This document shows positions 25,817 to 33,355 of a stretch of 64,000 bases of DNA, one piece after another. The DNA lies in the NCBI GenBank assembly GCA_023150615.1, contig JAKLKO010000001.1:186001-250000 (forward strand). Reading direction: 5' to 3'. Below the pieces are notes generated by a model. It was not told where the DNA came from, searched no databases, and was given only the letters and a program-made list of their open reading frames with translations. Source of the stretch: Phycisphaerae bacterium (GTDB lineage Bacteria > Planctomycetota > Phycisphaerae > UBA1845 > UTPLA1). Every line of letters starts with the position of its first letter. The first letter of the stretch is position 1. The translations under genes were made by a program, and so were the position numbers.

Positions 25817-26923
25817 TCACAGCGAGAGGGGATGGTATTCCAACTTGAATGTATCGGCCACCGGCTTGTTCGTCACCTTGCCGTTCAGGATGTTGATTCC
25901 CATCGCCAGCCCGGCATCTTCTTTTGCTGCTTCGCGATAGCCGCGGGTGGCAATGCGAACGGCGTAGGGCAGCGTGGCGTTCGTGAGCGCGAACGTGCTT
26001 GTTCGGCCCACCGCGCCCGGCATGTTCGTCACGCCGTAATGCACGATTCCGTCCACGATGTAGGTCGGCTCGGCGTGCGTCGTGGGCCGGATCGTCTCGC
26101 AGCAGCCGCCCTGATCGACGCCGACGTCGACGATCACCGCCCCCGGTTTCATCACCGAGAGATACTCCCGCGGCACCAGCATCGGGCACCGCGCTCCCGG
26201 AATCAGCACCGCACCGACCACCAGGTCCGCCAGCGCCAATTGCTGCCGGATCATCACCGGATCGCTGAACAGCGTCTGCACGTTCGCCGGCATGACGTCG
26301 GACAGGTACCGCAGCCGGTCAATGTTGACGTCCATGATGACGACCCGCGCGCCAAGGCCCGCCGCGACCTTCGCCGCGTTCGTGCCCACGACGCCGCCGC
26401 CGAGAATCAGCACGTGCGCCGGCTCCACGCCCGGCACGCCGCCGAGCAGGATGCCGCGACCCATCATCGGCCGTTCGAGGTACTTCGCCCCCTCCTGCAC
26501 GGCCATCTTGCCGGCGACCTCGCTCATCGGCGTAAGCAACGGCAGCCGGCCGTTTCGATCGGTCACGGTCTCGTAGGCGATCGCGACGGCGCCGCTCTTG
26601 ATCATGCCACGCGTCAGCGATTCGTCGGCCGCGAAATGAAAGTAGGTGAAGACGATCTGCCCCGGCCGGATCATCGCGATCTCGCCCGGCTGCGGCTCCT
26701 TCACCTTGATGATCATGTCGGCCTTGGCGAAGACTTCCCGGGCCGACTCGACAATCGTCGCCGAAGCCGCCGCGTAGTCGTCGTCGGAGAAGCCAGAGCC
26801 CGACCCGGCCTGCGTCTCGACCAGTACCTGGTGCCCGGCGCGCTTGAGCGCCATCGCCCCGGCCGGCACGAGGCCGACCCGATACTCGTCCGGCTTGATT
26901 TCACGTGGTACGCCGATGATCAT
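25817..26923 (-). CDS. ald: Alanine dehydrogenase
   Basis: Cytoplasmic NAD-dependent interconversion of L-alanine and pyruvate plus ammonia. The ATG at 26923 gives MIIGVPREIKPDEYRVGLVP, the exact start of the family, and GGGAG lies 10 bases upstream. The 368-residue protein has VKVKEPQPGE-like IIKVKEPQPGE, FTYFHFAAD, AYETV, the Rossmann segment LILGGGVVGTNAA and the signature VDQGGCCETIRPTTH. Length and motif order match functional enzymes. The gene is monocistronic in appearance, with gaps of 141 and 303 bases on either side. Confidence 0.95.
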   Translation of the reverse strand: MIIGVPREIKPDEYRVGLVPAGAMALKRAGHQVLVETQAGSGSGFSDDDYAAASATIVESAREVFAKADMIIKVKEPQPGEIAMIRPGQIVFTYFHFAADESLTRGMIKSGAVAIAYETVTDRNGRLPLLTPMSEVAGKMAVQEGAKYLERPMMGRGILLGGVPGVEPAHVLILGGGVVGTNAAKVAAGLGARVVIMDVNIDRLRYLSDVMPANVQTLFSDPVMIRQQLALADLVVGAVLIPGARCPMLVPREYLSVMKPGAVIVDVGVDQGGCCETIRPTTHAEPTYIVDGIVHYGVTNMPGAVGRTSTFALTNATLPYAVRIATRGYREAAKEDAGLAMGINILNGKVTNKPVADTFKLEYHPLSL

Positions 26924-27064
26924 GCGCGCCGTTCTCCCGACAGTGCGCACGTACGATAACCGCGGGTCCGCGTGGCCGCAATCTACCCGTGCCCGAGGGA
27001 CGCGTGCCCTTGGCTTCGCGAGTTCCCCCGCGCGGGCCCGTGCTCCGCGGCGACGCGCTCGCGC

Positions 27065-28903
27065 TCACGCAACGGACGGGGCCGCTGATGATTCGACGCG
27101 CGGTCCCGTCCGAACGAGCGCGACAAGTTTGTCGCCAGGCTTCGGATCCGACGCCGCGTCCGCTGTCACGACCGTCAGGCGCCGGGATTCCCGGACGATG
27201 AACAGGGGGATGGCCTGCGTTCCGTAGTGCTGACAGTACTCCGCGTAGCCGAACGTCTCGGACAGCGGCGTCGCCTTGATGATCGCGCCTTCGGAGATCC
27301 GCGCCGCGAGCTCGGCGTACGTTGCACCGGAATCGAACAGCGGCCGGCCCTGCAAGTGAGGATCGAACCGCCCCGTGGATCGATCGGACCCCGCCGGCAC
27401 GAGCTGGAAGACTGCGGCCCGTCCGAACAATCGAGCAAACCGCTGAATCGCGAGCACATTCACCTCGTTGTTGGGCGTCAGCGCGAGCAGCCGCCCCAAT
27501 CCGCCAAGCGGAATCTCATCCTCGATCGTATCGCTCAGGATGCTGCCCAGATGCGTAGACAGTCCGTCCAGCCGCGCGGTAGCAATCGCGTCCGGATTAT
27601 TGTCGCAGATCATCACGCGAAACCCCTGCTCACTCAGGGCGCGCCCGATCATCCGGCCGAACGCGTGCGCGCCGACAATTAGCAGTCCCTGCGGATCGGA
27701 CTCGGCCAATCCAAGACGCCGCGCGATCGGTCCGGCCAGCAGGCCATAGACGGTCACCGTGACGACAATGGTGAGAAAGGTCAGTGGGGCGAGAACCCGC
27801 GCTTCGGGAAAACCGGCGTGCTCCAGGTCGATCGCCATTACCGACGCCACCGACGCCGCCACGATGCCGCGCGGCGCCATGCTCATCAGGAAGACGCGCT
27901 CCGCGCGTGTCAGCCGCGATCCCATCGTCGAGATCGCGACGCTCAGAGGCCGTGCCGCGATCAGCGCGAGCACGAATGCGAGCCCCGCACCACCGACGTC
28001 CCGGAAGTCCGACAATCGCAGCCGCGCGCTAAGGACGATGAACAGCGCCGAGATCAGCAGCGTTCGCAAGTTCTCCTTGAATTCGACGATGTGCCGGATG
28101 TCGACCCGGCGCTGATTCGCCAACACGATCCCCATCACCGTCGCGGCGAACAGGCCGGCCTCGGGCTGGATCGCATTCCCGCAGACGTACGCCCCCGCGG
28201 CCAGCATGAGCGTCACCGGGTTGTGCAGCGCATCGGGAAGCCAGTAGCGTCGAATCGCGACCATCAGCAGCCCGGACGCCAGCGCGCCGATTCCGCCGCC
28301 CAGCACGACTGCGCTGGCGACCGCCGACAAGACGTGCGATGGTGCAACTCGAAACGCGCTACCCGAAACCGCCTCGAACACGATGACGGTCAGCAACACG
28401 CCGATCGGGTCGATGACAATCCCCTCCCATTTCAGGATCGCCGCGGTCGCCCCGACGGGTCGGATGTGCCGCAGCAACGGCTGAATGACCGTGGGGCCCG
28501 TCACGACGAGGATTGCGCCGAGCAGCACCGCGAGTCGCGCCTCCAGCCCGACGATCCAGTACGCCGCCGAGCTGGCGACGACCCAGGTCGTCGCGACACC
28601 GAGCGTGACGAGTCGTATCACCACACTCCCGGCGCCACGCAATTCGTCGAATCGAAGGCTCAAGCCACCCTCGAGCAGCACAAACGCCACGGACAGTCCG
28701 ACGAACGGAAGCAACACGGAGCCGAACAAGCCGTCCGGATCGAGCAGCCCGGTCAGCGGCCCCGCGACGAATCCGGCCAGCAGGAGCAGCAGGATCGACG
28801 GCAATCGGACGCGCCATGCGACCCATTGCGAAGTCGCTCCGACGATGAAGATCAGCGCAAGTCCGACGGCGGGCGGCGCTGGCTCGAACAAGGGAAGTGT
28901 CAT
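27065..28903 (-). CDS. CPA-family cation/proton antiporter with TrkA-N domain
   Basis: 612 residues: a membrane part of about 12 hydrophobic segments (1-390), with LSVAFVLLEGGLSLRF and VVTGPTVIQPLL near the ion site. A cytoplasmic NAD-binding (TrkA-N/RCK) domain begins at LIVGAHAFGRMIGRAL (about 400-415). This is the arrangement of KefB/CPA2-type and of some CPA1-type Na+(K+)/H+ antiporters, where the RCK domain gates transport. The WEGIVIDPIG segment is typical of the NhaP/CPA1 side, so I would not fix the ion. Divergent from the top6A gene. Confidence 0.87.
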   Translation of the reverse strand: MTLPLFEPAPPAVGLALIFIVGATSQWVAWRVRLPSILLLLLAGFVAGPLTGLLDPDGLFGSVLLPFVGLSVAFVLLEGGLSLRFDELRGAGSVVIRLVTLGVATTWVVASSAAYWIVGLEARLAVLLGAILVVTGPTVIQPLLRHIRPVGATAAILKWEGIVIDPIGVLLTVIVFEAVSGSAFRVAPSHVLSAVASAVVLGGGIGALASGLLMVAIRRYWLPDALHNPVTLMLAAGAYVCGNAIQPEAGLFAATVMGIVLANQRRVDIRHIVEFKENLRTLLISALFIVLSARLRLSDFRDVGGAGLAFVLALIAARPLSVAISTMGSRLTRAERVFLMSMAPRGIVAASVASVMAIDLEHAGFPEARVLAPLTFLTIVVTVTVYGLLAGPIARRLGLAESDPQGLLIVGAHAFGRMIGRALSEQGFRVMICDNNPDAIATARLDGLSTHLGSILSDTIEDEIPLGGLGRLLALTPNNEVNVLAIQRFARLFGRAAVFQLVPAGSDRSTGRFDPHLQGRPLFDSGATYAELAARISEGAIIKATPLSETFGYAEYCQHYGTQAIPLFIVRESRRLTVVTADAASDPKPGDKLVALVRTGPRVESSAAPSVA

Positions 28904-29039
28904 CGACGATCTCGCGCGCCTCGAGTTGATTCACCGTCCCGGCGGGCGGTTCGCACCTGCCTGCCCGGCATCGTATGCACAATCGCCCCGCAGGACGACC
29001 ACTCCGGTTATCATGCGCCGCAGCCGAAAGGAGTCGAAC

Positions 29040-30155
29040 GTGCCGCGAACCGCCCGAAGCTCAACGCGTCCCGCCGTCGCCGGAAAGATCGAAAAGCTCG
29101 TCAGTGAGATCGTCGAACGCGCAGGCAAGCGCAAGGAGCCGGCGCTTGATGTCCCGATGCGGACCCTCTCCAACGCCCGCTACAACAAGGTCAAGCGGAT
29201 CATCGAGATGGGCCGCGCCACGCAGAACCGCGAGTTCTTCAAGCTCGGCACGGCCAAGAGCTTCATGCAGACGCTGCTCGTCGCATCGGGCTGCAAGCGC
29301 CTGATCGACGAAGGCAAGACCGCCAGCATCCGGCAGGTCTACTACCTGTTGAAGCACTCCATCCCCGGCACGCGCGAGAAGACGTTCAACGATCAGAGCG
29401 AGAGCGACCCGATTCTTGAAGACCTCGAGGTGACGATCGACGCCCTGCGGGAGGAGTTGCACGTCTTCGCGGACAGCAAGGGCGCGATGGTCGGCGAGAT
29501 CATCCTCACCGACGCCGGCGACACGATCGACTGCACGCGACTCGGCACCGGCGGCTACGCCATCCCGAGCATCGTCGAACCCGAGATCATCCGCTTCAAG
29601 AAGTGCAACGCGAAGTTCGTGCTGCACGTTGAAAAGGGCACCGTCTGGCGTCGCTTCGTCGAGGACCGGTTCTGGAAGTCCCACCGCTGCATCGTGACGC
29701 ACGGCGGCGGGCAACCCCCGCGCGGCGTGCGCCGCCTGCTCTATCGCCTGCATCACGAGCTGAACCTGCCGGTCTACGTGCTGCTCGACAACGATCCGTG
29801 GGGGTACTACATCTACAGCGTCATCAAGCAGGGCTCGATCAACCTCGCCTTCGAGAGCCGGCGGATGGCCGTGCCCGATGCGAAGTTCATCGGCGTGCGC
29901 AGCGGCGACTTCGAAAAGTTCCATCTGTCCGACGATGTCAAGATCGCCATCGACGACAAGGACATCAAGCGCGCCAAACAGATCCTCGCCTACCCGTGGT
30001 TCGAGGGGAAAAAGGAGTGGAAGAAGGAGATCGACCTCATGCTGCGCCACGGCTTCAAGATGGAGGTCGAGTCGATGATGACCAAGAGCATCAGCTTCGT
30101 CACCGAGTCCTACGTCCCGCACAAGCTCAAGCACCGCGACGAATGGCTGGATTGA
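29040..30155 (+). CDS. DNA topoisomerase VI subunit A homologue (Spo11/Top6A family)
   Basis: The DNA-cleaving subunit of a type IIB topoisomerase. The 371-residue protein has the CAP domain with SIRQVYYLLKHS (catalytic Tyr101 or Tyr102). The Toprim domain has Glu198 in HVEKG, the acidic pair Asp250 and Asp252 in LLDNDPWG, and the intervening GQPPRGVRRLLYRL. The GTG start at 29040 is supported by AAAGGAG six bases upstream; TATCAT (29009-29014) would be a -10. All catalytic positions are present, so it should be active. Subunit B (the GHKL ATPase that normally precedes A) is not next to it or elsewhere in the window. Planctomycete copies are sometimes labelled topoisomerase IV subunit A. Confidence 0.9.
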   Translation: MPRTARSSTRPAVAGKIEKLVSEIVERAGKRKEPALDVPMRTLSNARYNKVKRIIEMGRATQNREFFKLGTAKSFMQTLLVASGCKRLIDEGKTASIRQVYYLLKHSIPGTREKTFNDQSESDPILEDLEVTIDALREELHVFADSKGAMVGEIILTDAGDTIDCTRLGTGGYAIPSIVEPEIIRFKKCNAKFVLHVEKGTVWRRFVEDRFWKSHRCIVTHGGGQPPRGVRRLLYRLHHELNLPVYVLLDNDPWGYYIYSVIKQGSINLAFESRRMAVPDAKFIGVRSGDFEKFHLSDDVKIAIDDKDIKRAKQILAYPWFEGKKEWKKEIDLMLRHGFKMEVESMMTKSISFVTESYVPHKLKHRDEWLD

Positions 30156-30201
30156 TCCGCCGACTCCGCCGCGCGCGGATCGCCCACTCGCCGCGGCGGC
30201 G

Positions 30202-31215
30202 TCACGACCGAGCATCGTCCGCCGTTCGCCGCCGTTCGATCGACTTCCCGATGAACAGCCCGGACTCGAACAACAGCGCCATCGGCACGACCAGCAGCAG
30301 CATGCTGCCCACGTCCGGTGACGGCGTCACGACCGCTGCGACGACCGCCAGCCCCAGCAGCACATGCCGGCGCGCCGACGCCAGCATGGCCGCCGACACG
30401 ATTCCCGCAGCGATCAGGAACACGACCACGACCGGAATCTGAAAGCCCAGCCCGAACGCCAGCGCCATCCCCGTCACGAAGGACAGGTACTCCGAGATCG
30501 TGAAGAACGGCTGCACGAACTGCTGCCGGTCCGACGGCGTCAACCGCGTCGTGTACCGCCGCCCTTCGATCACCACGTTGAGCGTTCCGTCGGAGCTGCG
30601 GACCCACGCATCGCCGCTCTTCGGCGCAGGCGGATCGGTCGCCAGCACCGGCAATCGCAGCGGCGGCGCGGCCGGCGCGGTCGCGGTGGCCGCGGGCGGC
30701 GGCGCGAGCCAGCGGGTCAGTGCGTTGCCGTCCGGACCGGGCAGCGGAAACCAGGTCGACATCCCGATCAGGAACTTCAGCAGTCCGAAGAGCACCACGA
30801 TGACGAGAAAGCCCGCCCCGGCGAGGAACAGTCCGATCGACGCCGGCGCGAAGTACTGGAACACCCGCCGCTCGTTCGGATAGAGCCCGACGGCCACGAA
30901 CGTCCAGACCTGGTAAAGCACCCACGGCGCGGACAGCACGAGCCCGAACTCGAGCGAGACCTTGAAGTACTCGAGGAACGCCTCGGTCGGATTGACCTGG
31001 AGCATCCGCGGCTCGAAACCCTCCTGGGTCATGGCCGCGTAGTATGGCGCGGTCAGCCACTCGATGATCCGGTCGCCGAAATAGAAACAGAGCACCGTCG
31101 AAACGACCACGCCGACAAGCGCACGGATGACGCATGCGCGCAACTCTTCGAGGTGCTCGCCAAACGACATGCGGACTTCGTCAGGAGAGGCAGGTAATCC
31201 GGTTGGACGCGGCAT
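30202..31215 (-). CDS. tatC: Sec-independent translocase TatC, with periplasmic insertion
   Basis: The core receptor of the twin-arginine translocation pathway, which exports folded proteins. The 337-residue protein has the conserved N-terminus MSFGEHLEELR (16-26) that binds the twin-Arg signal, the FSPTEAF-type segment VNPTEAFLEYFKVSL and six membrane segments. It is about 85 residues longer than E. coli TatC because of an insertion at roughly 152-235, in the loop before the fourth segment. That insertion has an Ala/Pro-rich linker and then a beta-like stretch (DAWVRSSDGTLNVVIEGRR, split as DAWVRSSDG and NVVIEGRR). TatA/B genes are not in the window. Confidence 0.93.
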   Translation of the reverse strand: MPRPTGLPASPDEVRMSFGEHLEELRACVIRALVGVVVSTVLCFYFGDRIIEWLTAPYYAAMTQEGFEPRMLQVNPTEAFLEYFKVSLEFGLVLSAPWVLYQVWTFVAVGLYPNERRVFQYFAPASIGLFLAGAGFLVIVVLFGLLKFLIGMSTWFPLPGPDGNALTRWLAPPPAATATAPAAPPLRLPVLATDPPAPKSGDAWVRSSDGTLNVVIEGRRYTTRLTPSDRQQFVQPFFTISEYLSFVTGMALAFGLGFQIPVVVVFLIAAGIVSAAMLASARRHVLLGLAVVAAVVTPSPDVGSMLLLVVPMALLFESGLFIGKSIERRRTADDARS

Positions 31216-31382
31216 GCGGACTCAATCAGGACCGGCCGCGCAGCAGGACAGCGGTCCGTGAAGGTTTCGTGCGGCGAAGACTGCGACTGGCATGCGATTC
31301 TGACCGACGTGCGCGACGCCGACAAGGGTCCGACACGGCCCGCCGCCTCGCCGACGGCCGCGTCAACGCCCCGCGGCGATGG

Positions 31383-31976
31383 TCAGGACTTGTCGTCCGC
31401 TTCGAGGAAGTCGAAATCCGACTCGGGCGAAAACCCGTCGATTTCTTCCGCGCCGGTGTTCTCATCCAGTCCGAGGGCGGCGAGGTCCAGATCACTTTCG
31501 CCGATGGCGGGCCCCTCACCGTCGTCAATCACTTCCAGCGCCCCGTCGCTCAGGTCCGGCGTGTCGTCATTGACGTTCGACGCGGTCGCCTCCGGCTTCT
31601 CCGAGCCGACGTCCGCCGCCGTGACCGGGCCGCCGGCGCCGTTCTTTCGCTTCGGCACGACCGGCTTGATCTTGGCCGGCTTGCCGTCGATCTGCACCGT
31701 GAAGATCACCGGCCCGATTCGCACGCGATCGCCGGCCTTCAGCGCAACGCCGTCCTCGATGCGTTTCGCATTGACATATGTCCCGTTGCTGCTGCCGAGG
31801 TCTTTGACGCGAAGCGAGCCGTTGGTCAGCGAGAACTGGCAGTGGTGGCGCGAAACCTCGGAGTAGGGCATGCGGAGCGCGCATTCCTCAGAGCGACCTA
31901 CCACGAACGAGGACCCCATGACGGGCAGGTCCACGCGCGCGCCGTCCCGCTTGAATGCGACGAGCACCGCCTTCAT
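31383..31976 (-). CDS. FHA-domain protein
   Basis: 197 residues. The forkhead-associated domain covers about 1-100, with the phosphothreonine-binding positions GRSEEC, SRHHC and LGSSNGTYVN. The C-terminal half is an acidic, Ser/Asp/Glu-rich tail with no clear fold, possibly a linker or partner-binding tail. FHA domains recognise phosphothreonine, so a Ser/Thr kinase should act upstream, but none is in the window. It lies 167 bases from tatC on the same strand. Confidence 0.85.
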   Translation of the reverse strand: MKAVLVAFKRDGARVDLPVMGSSFVVGRSEECALRMPYSEVSRHHCQFSLTNGSLRVKDLGSSNGTYVNAKRIEDGVALKAGDRVRIGPVIFTVQIDGKPAKIKPVVPKRKNGAGGPVTAADVGSEKPEATASNVNDDTPDLSDGALEVIDDGEGPAIGESDLDLAALGLDENTGAEEIDGFSPESDFDFLEADDKS

Positions 31977-32108
31977 TGAAACGCCACTCTCACCCTGGGC
32001 GACGGGCCGGCTCCAACCCTGCTGAATCCCTCAAGATACCGCCGAAACCGGCGGATCGCAAGCAGGACGCGGCCGAGACCCGCCCCAAGGTCCTGTCTGC
32101 CCTGGAAG

Positions 32109-32114
32109 ATTATA
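32109..32114 (-). promoter_or_regulatory. Candidate -10 box for the FHA gene
   Basis: On the minus strand 32114-32109 reads TATAAT, a perfect -10 hexamer in otherwise GC-rich DNA, about 130 bases before the FHA ATG. No good -35 is present 16-18 bases upstream, so it may depend on an activator. The plus-strand hemW promoter is close by. Confidence 0.35.
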
Positions 32115-32160
32115 CGCGAACCAGCCGATTCCCGGCGCAATCCGACCCGCGGGATTCCAC

Positions 32161-32166
32161 TACAAT
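32161..32166 (+). promoter_or_regulatory. Candidate -10 box of a leaderless hemW transcript
   Basis: TACAAT ends 8 bases before the hemW ATG at 32175 and no Shine-Dalgarno sequence is present. A start of transcription at or next to the ATG would make the messenger leaderless. The same arrangement occurs before lepA and, with 6 bases, before the EamA gene at 42414. Confidence 0.5.
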
Positions 32167-32174
32167 TCCGCCTG

Positions 32175-33338
32175 ATGAACCCGAGCGAAACCGACGCTCG
32201 CCCGATCGGCTGGTACGTGCATCTGCCCTACTGCACGACCAAGTGCGGCTACTGTGATTTCTACTCGCTGCCCACGCGTCCCGAAAAAATCCCTGAACTC
32301 GTGACCGCCATTCAACGAGAAGCCGACGCCCGTGATCCGCACCGGCCCATCCGGACCGTCTTTATCGGCGGAGGAACGCCCACCGTGCTGCCCGCCGAAG
32401 CGCTCCGCGCCGTACTGGAACCGATCCGTCGGCGGCTCGGCGAACCCGACGCCGGCGCCGTGGAATTCACGTGCGAGGCCAACCCGTCGTCCGCCGACGA
32501 GCTCAAGCTCGACCTGCTCCGCGAACTGGGCGTCAACCGGCTTTCCCTCGGCGCGCAGTCCTTCAACCCCGACGAACTTCGCGTGCTCGAGCGGATCCAC
32601 GACCCGGCCCACATTACCGAGGCCGTGCGGCTCGCACGCCGCGCCGGCTTCGACAACGTCAATCTCGACCTGATCTTCGCCGTGCCCGGCCAGACGCGGC
32701 GATCGTGGCTCGATTCGCTCAACCGCGCCATGGATCTCGCGCCCGAGCACATCGCGTGCTACGCGCTGACATTCGAGGAAGGCACCGCGCTCACAAAGCA
32801 AAAACGCATGAACCTCGTGCGGCCCTGCGACGAGGAACTCGAGGCCGAACTGTTCGAGAGTACGATCGATCACCTCACGGCCGCCGGCTACGAGCACTAC
32901 GAGATCAGTAACTTCGCCCGGCCGGGCCGTCGATGCCGGCACAACCTGATCTACTGGAACAACGAGGAATATCTCGGGCTCGGCCCGTCGGCCGTTTCGT
33001 ACCTCGACGGTGTCCGCACCAAGAATATCGCCGACGTCTTTCGCTTCACCGCCGCGTGGTTGAACGGCGATGATCCCGGCGACCGCGTTGTCGTCGAGCG
33101 CGAGTTTCTCGATCCGCCTCACCGCGCCCGGGAGACGGCGTTCCAGATGCTCCGACTGATCGAGGGGATCCGGTTCGACGATTTCCGCCGGGCGACGGGC
33201 TACGACGCGCCGGCGCTATTCTCCGAGCCGATCGAGCGTAACGTTCGCACCGGATTGCTCGAGCGGCGCGACGGGTCGGTCCGACTCACGCGAAGCGGAT
33301 TACTGCTTGCCAACCGCGTGATGCAGGACTTTCTGTAG
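32175..33338 (+). CDS. hemW: Radical SAM heme chaperone HemW
   Basis: A HemN-related radical SAM protein that binds heme and is thought to deliver it to respiratory proteins; it is often mis-annotated as coproporphyrinogen III oxidase. The 387-residue protein has the cluster motif YCTTKCGYC (Cys20, Cys24, Cys27), FIGGGTPT, LSLGAQSF and the HemW motif HNLIYWNNEEYLGLG. True HemN has an extra N-terminal segment with a fourth Cys, which is absent here. No Shine-Dalgarno sequence precedes the start, in line with the leaderless promoter. Confidence 0.92.
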   Translation: MNPSETDARPIGWYVHLPYCTTKCGYCDFYSLPTRPEKIPELVTAIQREADARDPHRPIRTVFIGGGTPTVLPAEALRAVLEPIRRRLGEPDAGAVEFTCEANPSSADELKLDLLRELGVNRLSLGAQSFNPDELRVLERIHDPAHITEAVRLARRAGFDNVNLDLIFAVPGQTRRSWLDSLNRAMDLAPEHIACYALTFEEGTALTKQKRMNLVRPCDEELEAELFESTIDHLTAAGYEHYEISNFARPGRRCRHNLIYWNNEEYLGLGPSAVSYLDGVRTKNIADVFRFTAAWLNGDDPGDRVVVEREFLDPPHRARETAFQMLRLIEGIRFDDFRRATGYDAPALFSEPIERNVRTGLLERRDGSVRLTRSGLLLANRVMQDFL

Positions 33339-33355
33339 ACCAATCCGGGGGTCGA

